Assembly (NCBI RefSeq): GCF_000143535.2
Contig: NC_037311.1
Span: forward strand, 2,046,001-2,110,000
Reading direction: 5' to 3'
DNA: 64,000 nucleotides
From: Botrytis cinerea B05.10
Taxonomy: Eukaryota; Ascomycota; Leotiomycetes; Helotiales; Sclerotiniaceae
Positions within the stretch are counted from its first letter, which is position 1. Each line of letters starts with the position of its first letter. Shown here in pieces: positions 1-11,545 of the stretch. The position numbers were made by a program, and so were the translations under genes. A model generated the notes under the pieces. The model was not told the origin of the DNA and made no database searches. It saw only the letters and a list, made by a program, of their open reading frames with translations.

Positions 1-554
1 ATGATATGAATATTCGTTGTAGCTCAATGCACTCTTTCTCTTCTTCTGCAAATTTTTACCTTCTCTTTGCGTGGTATATATGAATAGTTGAGATGCATTG
101 AATGTTTTTTGTATCATCTGTTCGTGAGTATAATAGGTATCAGAGACTCTTCCACAAGGCACTTTTCCGACTCTGTGGATCCAAGTGAGAGATTTGATGA
201 CTTGAAATGTTTAACAAGACAAAATCACTTTCTTGTGGTAGTTTATTTGTCACGTCTATTGGTAATATTATTTGATATAAAGGTAGAATCGTCTTTAACG
301 TTGCGATGAGAAGCTAGTTTCGTAGTAGATCACTCAATGTTCAAGATGGGTGAGCGAATATGACGTAACGTTGTTTCTTGGATCGTAATTTTCGATAAAA
401 GATTATACAATCATTGAAGCTACTTCTACAGGCCTTTTGGATGTAATTTTTATTAAATCTTCAAAGGTAACATAGGGAAGTCATACTAAACCTCTCAGCT
501 ATTTCCATGCAGGATTTCACCCAACTAATCATTTTTTATTTATTTAAATCATTA
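1..554. other. Intergenic, no gene seen
   Basis: AT-rich sequence downstream of the DUF2434 gene. The open frames here are short, lack family motifs and mostly start at non-ATG codons. Nothing further is supported. Confidence 0.5.
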
Positions 555-2120
555 CTAGACATCCAGCATACTTCTGATCTTCTGCGGAGGCGCCGATATA
601 GAAGCAGTACTATCAGTGCTTGTGCCATGTTCAAATTCAACTTGTGTCACCGAGCTCGCTTCAGAACTTCTCGTTCTCCCTGGATTGTCTCTGAATCTCC
701 CTTCAATATCCAGATGTGGAGGATATAGCACATCAGCGGCTGTTCTCAATCCCTCAACATTTCTCGTTGGGTATTCGGTGTCATTTTCATGCCTAGTAGG
801 CGACGGGAGATCTTCCATCTCCATTTCTCTTTCTATCTCTCTTGCTCTTGAAACTCCACCTCCGACCTCAGCAACGTTGGCAGTTATCCTCTCTTGCATA
901 GTGGCAATTTTGTTATCACCATTTAGCCTACTCCACCACCTCGGCTTTTTCGTGTATCCAATCTCTTCATCTGCTGCTACATCGCGAACTCGTCGCTGTC
1001 GAAGTAAATCACGATCCTCGTTCGGATTCATGTAGCCGCCGATCTCATAGACGAGCAGTATGAGAACTATTGGTCCCCAACCTAAAGGATACATGACTTC
1101 TAATTTCGCTTGAATGTTGAGAGGAGATATCGGAAAATGGAATGAAATTGCTGCGATATATCCGATCATGATTAGAGAAAGCAAAAGAGTGAAGAAGAAT
1201 TTGGCTGGAGTGTGTTTGAAGACTGCAATGAAGCGGTTCACAAACGCCTGTTCGTGGGATATATAGTGATATATCGAGTGTTGCAAGGAGTAGATTATTG
1301 TTAACCATCCTCCAAAAAGAAGGAAAGCTGTGAGTTTGAACCGAATATCTGTTGCGGCCGGTGCAGCAATATCATTGCTCTGGTTCAAATCTCGTTGCTT
1401 TTCGAATGAGCCCCATGATCTCGGTATGACCAATAAGAAGTTTAGCCAGAAGAAGAAATAGAAGACCAAAGGTATCACTAGTTCAATCTTCGTTCTTCTA
1501 TCGTCCTCCCTCAATGCGCGTCGGTTTTCAGGGATGTCAAGCATCTGTCTCTCTTGCCAGCTGCCCCAATGTCTTACACTCTCCCACACGGCTGCCATCG
1601 TTGCAGGTATCATCAAGAACCAGAAAAAATTCGTTAAAGCAAAAGGCAATTCCGGTAAAAAGTATCTGTCAACATCGACAGTACTTATGCCGCTAATACC
1701 TCCGCAAGTTCCGATTACAAGCATCCAATACCATTGCCATCTTCTACTCACTGCGCGGAATCGTTTTCGAGGAGATAAACTTGTTCGGCCGTGTTTTCGT
1801 AGGTTAACTAATGTGAACATAATACTGATCAGAAACAAGATTCCCATTGCGAGGCCAATCTTAGACCGCGCTCCCATCGGCTCAATTGATGAATAACATG
1901 ATGTGCTGTTAAGAAATGTGCCATTTTGGAGTAAATGAGGGGTATATGGGTCGAAGAGGATGAAGCAGAGGGATCCATTGGAAAAAGTGGCATTGGAATA
2001 GAAGGTATAATTCCAATGTTTCAATGTTGTGAGGTTGAAATGCACTCCTTCGATGAAGGTGTCGCTGGCATTGTCACCAGGTGGAAATGGTATGAGATCT
2101 CGACTTATCAAGGAAGCCAT
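555..2120 (-). CDS. DUF2434 family seven-TM membrane protein
   Basis: Single-exon gene, 521 aa. The open frame extends three codons upstream, but only through GTG, so the ATG at 2120 is the start. The N-terminal ~85 residues form a luminal or extracellular-looking domain with several N-glycosylation sequons (NLT, NAT, NGS, NGT, NST) and cysteines. Hydrophobic segments follow at about 88-107, 129-147, 160-178, 213-232, 262-278, 307-327 and 348-360. The C-terminal ~150 residues are polar, acidic and probably disordered. The ectodomain, the WQWYW segment and the VRHWGSW segment match the fungal DUF2434 family as I remember it; its function is unknown. It is divergent from COG5 across 587 bp. Family call is fairly firm; no role can be assigned. 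Confidence 0.85.
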   Translation of the reverse strand: MASLISRDLIPFPPGDNASDTFIEGVHFNLTTLKHWNYTFYSNATFSNGSLCFILFDPYTPHLLQNGTFLNSTSCYSSIEPMGARSKIGLAMGILFLISIMFTLVNLRKHGRTSLSPRKRFRAVSRRWQWYWMLVIGTCGGISGISTVDVDRYFLPELPFALTNFFWFLMIPATMAAVWESVRHWGSWQERQMLDIPENRRALREDDRRTKIELVIPLVFYFFFWLNFLLVIPRSWGSFEKQRDLNQSNDIAAPAATDIRFKLTAFLLFGGWLTIIYSLQHSIYHYISHEQAFVNRFIAVFKHTPAKFFFTLLLSLIMIGYIAAISFHFPISPLNIQAKLEVMYPLGWGPIVLILLVYEIGGYMNPNEDRDLLRQRRVRDVAADEEIGYTKKPRWWSRLNGDNKIATMQERITANVAEVGGGVSRAREIEREMEMEDLPSPTRHENDTEYPTRNVEGLRTAADVLYPPHLDIEGRFRDNPGRTRSSEASSVTQVEFEHGTSTDSTASISAPPQKIRSMLDV

Positions 2121-2707
2121 CACGGACACTCAGACTTTGGCAGATTGCTTCGAACAAGTGTTCACAGGCCCAGCAGTTCCTCTGGATGATGGAAGGGGAG
2201 AATCATTAAAAGCACATGGTATTAATAGACAATTCTTTGAGTTTGTAACTTGTATTGATTGTATTTAAGACAACAGTATGGAATGTCGATAAGTTGTCAA
2301 GCTGACAATGCTGGTGGAAGCGCCGAACATTCCGTTAATGAGGTTCCCAATAGCAGTTGCAGTTGCAGTTTCGCAGTATAAAATGGATGCAAACCTTGGA
2401 TGATGTTTGAAGGACCTTGCCGGCGCAGTAAGGAGCTGCAATATAACAAATTTCGAATGACTGTGTTTCCCTGAGTGAGGTGAAGAGGGGAGTGAAGGGA
2501 GGAAGTTGATAAGAAGCTCAAACTTTACTCTCAGTTCTTCTTGTGATCCGTGCATTCAAAATTCTCCACAGCGGCACTTCAAAGCTCCACGACAGCTATT
2601 CGTGCGACTGTAGGTAAATCATAGGTGTTCAGGGTCCTTGGAGATATTAGAGCGTCCAATGCACCAGCAGATGTGCAAAGGAAATAGAACCCAATTGAAC
2701 AGTCAAG
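2121..2707. promoter_or_regulatory. Divergent promoter region, DUF2434 / COG5
   Basis: This 587-bp stretch between two divergent starts must carry both promoters. The track frames inside it are short and show no motif. No TATA element or repeated site stood out. Confidence 0.4.
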
Positions 2708-4072
2708 ATGACATCCGCAGATGAAGAAAACTCTTATATCGATTACGAAACTTTCCTCTCACCCACATTCTCTCCCTCATCATTCGCAAACTCTCTAGTT
2801 CTGGGGACAAATAACCCTACCGATACACCCCTCGACCTCTCCACACCTCTCTCCCGTGTGCTATTCGATGCGCAAGAAATAAATACCCATATCGATACCC
2901 TCACAACGAAAAGCGCCCTTCCCCTCCTATCGCATACCCAAGATCAGACCGCGTCGAGTCAGAGGATTGTACAAGAGATAGATTCGCAGGTCGCAAGTCT
3001 CAATGATGGGTACAAACGACTCGAGAAGGAAGTTTTGGTACGATATGAAACCGCAGAGGAAGTCCAAACTGTCGCAAGTAGATTATGGGAAACCGTAAGG
3101 CTAGGCAGAGTAGTAGCACGATGTTTGCAATTGGGAAGACAACTCGAGATTCAGTTGTCTGAGATCGGAAATACGGGTGCGCCTGTTAAGGTTCCGGGTG
3201 CAAAGGAGGATCATAAAGCTTTAGTACGATGTTCGAATACACTACTGAATATACGAGAACTTTTCCAGAAAAGTGGCCCTGGGGAAGAAGGTTATGGTTT
3301 AGAGAGGATAGAGGTTGTGCGGACGCTTCAAACATCGATTATCAACCCCGCAGAACGAGTCGTGCTTTCCAGATCGCAGCAACTTATTCGCGAGTTTTCG
3401 ATGAGCAATCTATCGTCCATCAGCAATACATCAACATATGCGCAGACCAGGGATACGAAAGAGCGCACCGATTCGGCTCTGAAAACTTTATACCTTCTAT
3501 CCTCAACATCAGGGCTTAACAGCAAAAACGCAAAGAAATTAAAATGGGAACCAGACATCCTCGTTCAATCGCTTCAGGATTATCTCCGGACTGCTCTGAC
3601 TAGCTCATTGGCATCTCTTTCTCGTGCTCTTGCTACACTTCCTACACTCGATCGAACTCTCCTCGAAGTATCCGCTCGATGCCAAAATGTTTTGGCGCTG
3701 GAATCACTACTTGCATCTATGCAGCCTCCGGCGCACCCAAATTTACCCTCAGATGATATGGCGCCAGCCAATTTTCTTCAGCCTTTGCTCACATCCCTAG
3801 AGACTGGTTCATTACCAAGTTATTTCTGGCGGACTTTAGCTGGCGGGTTGACCACAAAAGTACAAGAAATTATCAATAAAGGTGGTGTTAGCGCTAGAAC
3901 ATTGAGAAGTAATCGTAACAGTGTCAGAGATGCCATTCGAGAATGCGTCGTAAAAGGGAGCAGAGCACCAGCTGGAATCACTGCTTTGAAAGGCGAGAAA
4001 AAGGCAGATGCTAGCTGGGAGCGAGAAGTAGCGGTAATGGTTGGAAGTGTTATGGGTCCATTAGGCCGCTGA
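2708..4072 (+). CDS. COG5: Conserved oligomeric Golgi complex subunit 5
   Basis: Single exon, 454 aa, first ATG of the frame. COG5 is a subunit of the eight-protein COG tether, which guides retrograde vesicles within the Golgi; it sits in lobe B with COG6-8. The N-terminus carries the family pattern of an acidic YIDYETFLSPTFSP-like lead, then LSRVLFDAQEINTHI, then helical coiled segments (about 45-160) typical of COG subunits. Further helical regions run to the C-terminus. Fungal COG5 is usually about 400-450 aa, so the gene looks complete. The first ~20 residues and the helix containing SQRIVQEIDSQVASLNDGYK are the most diagnostic. It is divergent from the DUF2434 gene. No oddities seen. Confidence 0.88.
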   Translation: MTSADEENSYIDYETFLSPTFSPSSFANSLVLGTNNPTDTPLDLSTPLSRVLFDAQEINTHIDTLTTKSALPLLSHTQDQTASSQRIVQEIDSQVASLNDGYKRLEKEVLVRYETAEEVQTVASRLWETVRLGRVVARCLQLGRQLEIQLSEIGNTGAPVKVPGAKEDHKALVRCSNTLLNIRELFQKSGPGEEGYGLERIEVVRTLQTSIINPAERVVLSRSQQLIREFSMSNLSSISNTSTYAQTRDTKERTDSALKTLYLLSSTSGLNSKNAKKLKWEPDILVQSLQDYLRTALTSSLASLSRALATLPTLDRTLLEVSARCQNVLALESLLASMQPPAHPNLPSDDMAPANFLQPLLTSLETGSLPSYFWRTLAGGLTTKVQEIINKGGVSARTLRSNRNSVRDAIRECVVKGSRAPAGITALKGEKKADASWEREVAVMVGSVMGPLGR

Positions 4073-5913
4073 GGCATATCATGTGTTCCACGGAATGATG
4101 ATTAGTGCAGGTCAAGAGCCAAGACGAATTTCTAGGTCTCGAAATATCTGAGAAATACCCAATATGCATGTGGCCCTGAGAGTCTATGAAATCCCGCGAG
4201 ACTACTCGCCGTGCCTAGATCTTAGGAGCACATTTGCCGTCGAGAATTGCCTGTTTGTGCCAGCTGATTGTATGATGCGCAAGAAGGGGAAGAGTATACA
4301 GACTAATGATATATACCATCATATGATTGAATGAGAACCACGCAATGAGAACCCGCTGAAAGGCACTCACCCCTTCTATTATGATATAATTATAATCGCA
4401 TCTTTGTGTTTCCTTGAGTCGTCCATATCCGTTTCTCTTTGTACGAAGTCAAAGAAATTCCAGTGAATGTTCCACACTGTCCAATTCCATGTGCCTTCTG
4501 CTAAGTGTGCAGAGTAATTGGTTGAGTTGATGACGTGGAGATATAAACCTCTAAGCTCTTGATATTCAGTTGATGTCTGTATATTCTGACCTTTTGATGC
4601 ATTATTAAATTTTGTTATCTGATCTCATTCTCTGAGTTCATGGCCGTTTTGGTTAGCATGATAGTCTTATTGATCATTGCTCAGAATTTACAACATACGT
4701 AGTGAACGTGAGATTTTTGTCATCACTATCAGAAACTGGGTGTAAATAGAGCGTTAAAAAAATGAACAGATTGAGGGGCTCAAGCGAGCAATTAAGAATG
4801 CTTCAAGTAACGAAGCATAAGCCCTGTATTCTTTTGGTTGCAACACATTCATGATCATGCACGGAGAACCTTGAATCAGGTCAGTTACCAGACTATGTAC
4901 GAACTATGAGGACCGTTAGGCAGTCATAGCCAAGATCAATACGGGGTGGTCGTACTCGAATATATAGCTCAGCAAGCGAATATTGTACGGGTATTTCGAA
5001 AATATCTTAGTGAATAACTTCTTACTAGGTTCATATCGGAGGGATATACATTGTTACAAAGTTTTTAAATCTTTCATTTTAGCCCAAGAGATTTTTAGTT
5101 GAGTATACAGGCTGGTTCCTTGGTGGGGGGAAGGGGGGGTTGCTTTCGGTGTAATGTCAAATCATCAGTATCTAGGAGCTCTGAACGGTAATTGCACCCC
5201 TTCCATATCTTATTAGTCCTCAATGAGAACATCAGCTTTCTTTATGGGTGAAAGAGTATCTTCTAGTGTAAGAAGCTTTGTTGTTTTTCAACATTATTAT
5301 AATTTTGCTAAGTGAATTGACAAGCTGCGAAGAACGAGTTGGGACATACAGATATTAGAGTATTACCTTTTTTTTGTTTGTTTTTGAAAGACCACTGGGC
5401 CCTGGGGAGGTATAATTCACTTGAACAACAAAAAGTAGTAGTAGCTGTTGTAAATTGGCCGGTAGTTAAGTCTCAATTATCACAATGAGCTGGGCTGTTG
5501 GAAATTGGTATATTTATTGCTGCATGAAAGTTTTGGTCGTATAATAAGTTCTCGACTAGAGATCATTACTAATGAATGACGTTATGCACTTCATGCGTCG
5601 AGGCCCGGCCAAAAATATCACCGCATTTCACATCTTGATGTTTCAAGAGTTTCTGCCCAATCGAAAGACTTCTTGTTTATGCATATCGCTACTTGAAGGT
5701 AGAATCACGGGGTATCATCAGTATTTGATTGGATCGTAAGCGAGCTGTGGGACGCAACCAAACAAGGTATTCTTCGTTGCTTGGAACGTTTAGGATGCTG
5801 CCTCTTAACGTCATTTCCTTGAAGACCTATGCAATCTCAGAACACCCCTACTCGTATTTTGGCATTCCTCTCAATTTTACTGCCAAAAATCTGAGCATAG
5901 TATCCCAGTCAAT
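4073..5913. other. 1.8-kb intergenic, no gene seen
   Basis: AT-rich spacer between COG5 and the HET gene. It contains a G-rich patch around 5124-5140 and many stop codons in all frames. The last ~190 bp hold a 62-codon open frame (5729-5917) with no recognisable content; it overlaps the HET start and is probably 5' UTR. No spliced gene could be built. Confidence 0.5.
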
Positions 5914-7890
5914 ATGAACGACTCAACTTCCGATGATACCCAAGTGACTCCCATTCAGCATATGCGAAGCTGGCTCTCTGCTTGTGATGAACAGCACACA
6001 TGCAAAGCTCTTACGCTAGACCGGCCTTCTTGGCTTGTAGATACAGTGGAATACTGTATCGTGCCGGGAAATAATCCAGACAACTATACCGCTCTCAGCT
6101 ACACCTGGCAAGACAGTTCATCATCGGAAGACACGGAGCCCTTTCGATTACTCGAAGATAATCTACAGATCTTGACCCAGCATGGTGCTTTACGCAACAC
6201 TAGTGAACCACCATTGCCAAAAGTTATTCTCGACGCCATGGAATTGACAAGTCATCTTGGCCAGGGATATCTTTGGGTAGATCGACTCTGCATCATTCAG
6301 GATCAAGAGGTGGCAACGATATCTGAAGTTATGCGTATGGATCAGATATATGCAGGGGCCTTCGTGACTATAGTTGCCGCGGCGAAGTGTGGGCTTTTTG
6401 ACACACTCAAAGCTACCCCGAGCGATCCAAAATTTAAAAATCAAGGGAGATTCACCGAACAGTCATGGCAAATTCGTGCTCATTATTCATCAGTCGCCGA
6501 TTCAAAATGGGCAGAGAGAGCTTGGACATATCAGGAAGCCATTCTCAGCAATCGTGTTATCTTTTTCTGCAATAAAACAGCTTTCTGGCAGTGCGAGTGT
6601 GCAACCTGGGATATGGAGTTTCTTTCCCCCGGGAAGGTTCTTGACGAGACTGTATCAGCCATGTCAGAATTTTCACTCATGAGAAATTTCTCGGTGCCAT
6701 CATATCCTGATCTTGGCCTCTACATGGATCTCATTTGTCCGTATAATGGACGCAAGCTCACGGATGACAAAGATGGTCTCTCTGCATGTCTGGGTATCCT
6801 AAATCGTCTAGCTCCAAGCTTTCCAGGTGGATTTATACAAGGTCTGCCGACCCTTTTCCTCGACTACGCGCTTCTATGGCAGCCATTGAAAGAATGCTAT
6901 AGAAGAATTAGTACGTCTGAAAACGCTCGACATCTTCCATCCTGGGCATGGTGTGGATGGGAGTGTTTTGTGGACCCTTGGAGTTTCCAATCTAGCTTTT
7001 GTCTTGATAATAATGATAGTTTACGGAGAGATAAAGCAGGTTCTTGGAAACTAAAAAATCTTGTCACTTGGGAAGCCAGCTCCTCTGTACGCGGATCTGA
7101 TTCACTCGAAGAGACTTCTGATCAACTTTTAACGAAAATTCCTCAACTATCGACCCCGGACGTGCAGAGAAAAGAAACGGATATTACAAATCCCTGCCAG
7201 AAACTTAACCCCCATAGTAGTACGGACAACGATATAGAATCAGTATTCTTGTCTTGCTTGACAGAACGTGCATTTTTTCTTCCCTCGGCAACTTTAAGAA
7301 TTGAGGACAATCTGCCGCCTTTCAAACGCGGCATCATGCACATGTTCGCAGAACCCATTTTGAATGAAAAGCCCCTATCAAGTTTACCAAGCGTAGTCGT
7401 TTTGCAAAATCAAAAAGGTGTGTTCTGTGGCTTACTACGCATCACAGGAGATGCAGAGTGTGAGCGAGGCATGCCCATGGAATTGATTACTATCTCAGAG
7501 GGTAGCGCGAGTCTCAAAGACATAGGGATGTGCTTTGAGGAGAAAGTTTTTCAAAATAGTCAATACTGTCACCCTGGCCCATTTAAAGCCGAATATGATT
7601 CTGAGGGATGGTGGACTGGTGTATCGGATGGCTCGTCTACCTCGCGTGAAGACACGTACGAAGTTTTTGCTGAAGGGGAGTTTGAAGAGGATCTCATCCT
7701 CCCTGATAAGTGCATATGTAAGAATTGTTTGTCCAAGGAGGATCTAGAAAATAACGCAATTCGCGAGTTTTACAATGTTCTCTGGGTGCAGAGAGAACAC
7801 GGAATTGCGCATAGAGTAGGATGTGGACGAATTCTTAAAGACCGTTGGAGGCAAAACGATCCGGAGAAGATGAGAATTACTCTCAATTGA
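5914..7890 (+). CDS. Heterokaryon incompatibility (HET) domain protein
   Basis: Single exon, 658 aa, ATG start. The HET domain occupies about residues 50-215 and shows the three classical blocks: YTALSYTW (58-65), WVDRLCIIQD (121-130) followed by MRMDQIYAGAFVTIVAA (140-156), and ERAWTYQEAILSNR (201-214). The remaining ~440 residues have no repeat or NTPase motif that I can see. There is a cysteine-rich patch near the C-terminus (CICKNC). HET domains act in fungal allorecognition and can trigger cell death when matched with an incompatible partner. Most genomes carry dozens, and few have a known partner. It stands alone, with 1.8 kb and 1.7 kb of empty sequence on either side, as is common for this variable family. 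Domain call is firm; any role in incompatibility is inference. Confidence 0.93.
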   Translation: MNDSTSDDTQVTPIQHMRSWLSACDEQHTCKALTLDRPSWLVDTVEYCIVPGNNPDNYTALSYTWQDSSSSEDTEPFRLLEDNLQILTQHGALRNTSEPPLPKVILDAMELTSHLGQGYLWVDRLCIIQDQEVATISEVMRMDQIYAGAFVTIVAAAKCGLFDTLKATPSDPKFKNQGRFTEQSWQIRAHYSSVADSKWAERAWTYQEAILSNRVIFFCNKTAFWQCECATWDMEFLSPGKVLDETVSAMSEFSLMRNFSVPSYPDLGLYMDLICPYNGRKLTDDKDGLSACLGILNRLAPSFPGGFIQGLPTLFLDYALLWQPLKECYRRISTSENARHLPSWAWCGWECFVDPWSFQSSFCLDNNDSLRRDKAGSWKLKNLVTWEASSSVRGSDSLEETSDQLLTKIPQLSTPDVQRKETDITNPCQKLNPHSSTDNDIESVFLSCLTERAFFLPSATLRIEDNLPPFKRGIMHMFAEPILNEKPLSSLPSVVVLQNQKGVFCGLLRITGDAECERGMPMELITISEGSASLKDIGMCFEEKVFQNSQYCHPGPFKAEYDSEGWWTGVSDGSSTSREDTYEVFAEGEFEEDLILPDKCICKNCLSKEDLENNAIREFYNVLWVQREHGIAHRVGCGRILKDRWRQNDPEKMRITLN

Positions 7891-9550
7891 TTATTGCGAG
7901 CTGCTGTCTGATCTTCCGATGCTGAGTACGTCGCATTTTTACGCAATTTAACGACAAGAATGCTACTAGATGAGCGAAGGTAGAGTTGAATCTAGATGGA
8001 TAAAAGAACATGCGCCTTATATAGAAAAAAAATACAACTACCGCTATTGAGCTAAAGCGGATGGCGCTTTGTTCCTTGATAGTCGGTTTCCATCTCTCTA
8101 AAACAAGAGATATATAGATTTACACTTCCCATACACTTCCCATACACCTCAATCCCGGTTATCTCTATCAGAAATCAAAGAAAAAAAAATAACAGCAGTC
8201 TCTCATTCCCGCCCAGAATTCGCACATGTGTTGCCACATCCCCAAATTCGCTTAATTATCAGATTTCTATCATCGAGATCATCACTAAAATCGTTACTAT
8301 CCCTGTCATCATTCCTATTCCAAACACACCCATCCCATCCCATGGCACCACGCACCTCCTAACTATCCCAGAATCGAAACCCCACCAGCCTCAACGCCCT
8401 CAACCACATCTCCAACCCTCCTGAACCCGAAAATGGCATGCTCGTTAAAATCCCAAAGAACAGCGCTGCGCATACTTGCTTGTACTGGTGCACGTGTAAA
8501 TTTAAATGATGATTTCGATTCCTACACGATTGGAAAGCCCTTTTGTAAAGAGCAAATAATCGAATACTCTCCGTCCGCAACGAGGGGTTGAGAAATTAAA
8601 ACCCAGAAACCAGAAGCTAGAAGCTAGAAGCTAGAAAGTAGAGAATGTGGAGTGAATCACAAATGTGCAAGTAAACGCAGTGAATGAAATACAGCTATCT
8701 CCATCTTGAGGGCAACACCAGAGGGAATTTTAGAGATTGCTCATCTCATCTCATCTCATATCACATCTATCTACTTTATATCAGTATATAATCTAATCCA
8801 GTGTCGCCTCTCCCCCTCCACCACTCTAGAAGGTCTTCTACTCCTCTGATGAAGGCAATTTTTCTGTTTTTTTACTTGTTTGTTTGCTTTTGATTACTTA
8901 CTTCCTTCTTTACTTACCTACTCTCTTACTTATCATCAAAACTTCTCTTCTTGAACCTATTCAATATAATATTCACCGATACATATCTACCTACCTAAGT
9001 ATTGATATATTTCTCCTTATCATTTTCACCACTACACCACCGCCTTCAAACCCCGCACCCAATATCCAGCAGTCAAGTCAGTCCCATTCAAATCCCATCC
9101 CACTAAGAAGCCCAAGCCTTGTAAGAAGACAAAAAAACCCAATCACCAAACCAAACTGCTACATCATAAACTTCCATCACTATTCCCACATTCCTATCTG
9201 AGAAATAAATTATCATCGCAGAAGTAAAATTAATGGGATGATATTCTAGCATTCCCGATGATGATCCAAGCACAACCTATAAAATGAGAAGCTGCCTGAT
9301 TTTGCAAGTGAGCTCGTCGATTTCTCATGATCTGATTCAATTCGGTAGAAAAGTGACGTGACACCCTACTCCGTTTGCGTATGAATTATCATATTATCTC
9401 ATACAAGACCATTCCAAATCCACCCCCCGTTAAAGTTTCCATTGAATCCAGCAAGAAGATACCAACAATCCTTCCCAAATACAAGATACAAACCACCAAA
9501 CTTCAACTTCAACTTCAAACCCACTAATAATCCAAAAGTTCTAAACCATC
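7891..9550. other. Intergenic with simple repeats, no gene seen
   Basis: 1.66-kb spacer between the HET gene and the 3' end of the amidase. It has short tandem motifs: AGAAGCT-type units near 8610-8637 and CATCT units near 8738-8760. Pyrimidine-rich, low-complexity sequence continues to about 9200. Open frames here (such as 8884-9201) read as Pro/Ser/Thr-rich translations of that composition and are not credible genes. Confidence 0.5.
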
Positions 9551-11545
9551 TCATAAGCCCGTACTACCAAAATCGCATACCTCAACATCACACCTCACCA
9601 CCGTCTTTCCCCTTTCTCTCCACCTCGTCGCCTGTTCATACGCATACGCCGCTCCGAGCAATTTCTGATCGTCCCATCTTCTTCCTACAAAACATATTCC
9701 CAGTCTATCAGCAATAGTTAGTTTCATTTTCTCGTTTTCAAACTATACATATCATACTCCCCTAGCAAAGCAAAACACGAAAACCACCAAAGAAAAAAGA
9801 AAAAAACTCACGGAATCCCCGGTCCCACTTCCACCATTCCACTCTGTCTCACAATCTCCGTTCCAGGAGGATAAAACCCCATAGGTACACTTACCACTGG
9901 ACAACCTCCCACATCCGCTGGCTCAACCGCCACATTCGTTGGTAGGACTATCATATCGCATTCGAATTTATCCAGTAATTTAGGTATTTGTCTTCCCATA
10001 TGATTTCTTTCCGTCAAGGAATTTTTGTATTCTTCGCTATCCTTAGTATAATTTTTGCCGACTTCGAGAGCTGATTCGAAGTGTCCGAGACCACGTTTCA
10101 TAGCTTCTTCAGCCGGGGTAGCGATTGTGTAGGCGATCACGTCGGAGAGGGTGTATAGAGAATGAGGATTTATGGAGAAGTAAGAGAGGGTCGTTTCGAC
10201 ATCTTAAGGGGATTATTAGCAAATGTGTTTGTACGACTGGCAAATGGTAGATGTACTGTGGTATATATCTACTTTTAGAGCGATATCATATTCGTCACCC
10301 GTACATGAAGATCTATCGGTATCGAATGTTGAATATGAGGTCGGATCTACGATGGTGACTCCTAGGGATTTCATTGTATTGATTGCGTTTTCGAAAAGAT
10401 GGATGGTGGTGGGATCAACATGTTTGAGAATATGGCGCGGTATCTAAGAGTAATAGTGTCAGCAGTCAGACTGTGAGATACTCATCGGGACATCTCACTG
10501 CAATTCGCACACCGTTTAACCTTTGAGAATTACATGCTCTTGCAAAATCTGGGATTTTATTCGGCTTCCGGCAGGATATCGAATCTCGAGGATCGGAAAT
10601 GGTGATAGGATCCTGCTTATCCTCACCTTCCTGGTCTCAGTTAAAGCAAAAGGAACCAGTCTAAATACTTACCTGCAATCACAGTCAATACAAGTGCTGC
10701 ATCCTTCACGCTCCTTGCTAATATTCCCACAGTATCTTGATTATCACTCGAAATATACATTCCATATCTTGAAATCATCCCTACCGTCGGTTTCATTCCT
10801 ATAACGGCAGATCTCTGTGCAGGTAATATCACGCTACCAGAAGTCTGTAGTTTCCGCGTTCAGTTTACGCATTCCTCATTTGATTTGCGTATTTCGGACG
10901 TAGATGGAAATTGCTAACCTCAGACCCTAAAGCAACAGCGCAAAGTCCCAAGGCAGTTCCCACAGCACTACCAGATGATGAACCTTTAGGATGTTGGTCT
11001 TTATGATAGACACCTAAACACTGGCCACCTACAGCAGACCAACCAGGAGTACATCGATTATTGGCCCATTGGGAGCCATTCGCAACTCCTAATATGATTG
11101 CGCCTTGTTCGCGAAGTTTCATAATTATTGTTGCTTCAATACTTGGAATAGCTTCAAGAAATGCGGTGCAGCCAACTTCATAAGGTGAGAAGATGTCTAA
11201 CCTCAACAAATTCAAACTTACGGGTGATTTTGAGGCCATCCGTCGTAAACAACAAATTCTTAATCAAGATTGGTACTCCATGAAGACTTCCTTGAGCCAA
11301 GCCACGAGACCTTTCCTCATCCTTTTCTCTAGCGATGTCAATGGCTTTTCGATTGATCTCACTGACGGCATGGATAATTGAATTGACTTGCTCGATACGC
11401 TTGATGTAAGTCTTCATTATCGTTAGTGATACAGCAAAGAAGTCATAATGGGGCATTAACGAGCCCTAACAAGCTCTTCACTTGAGAAGTACCCTTTCCT
11501 TAAACCATGCAGTATCTCGGTGATTGACATTTGATCAAGCTTCAT
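9551..11545 (-). CDS. Amidase (amidase-signature family), eight exons
   Basis: Hand-spliced model: exons 11471-11545, 11222-11411, 10919-11175, 10673-10844, 10499-10635, 10257-10443, 9812-10202 and 9551-9704, giving 1563 nt and 520 aa. Amidase-signature enzymes hydrolyse amides to acid plus ammonia with a Ser-cisSer-Lys triad. The Lys is in GVPILIKN (K76), the cis-Ser in PKGSSSGSA (about S155) and the nucleophile in GSETSGSV (S178); the last spans the exon 3/4 junction and supports it. The C-terminal exon encodes LGICFVGRRW and YAYEQATRWRERG, the usual family ending. The exon 1/2 join gives SSEEL-TYIKRIEQVN, about two residues shorter than expected, so that boundary is least certain. It is divergent from allantoinase, which suggests nitrogen release from amides. 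Substrate unknown. No signal peptide. Confidence 0.87.

Noticed and set aside
2121..2129. Three-codon upstream extension of the DUF2434 gene
   Set aside because: Starts with GTG; nuclear fungal genes use ATG, and an ATG is present at 2120.
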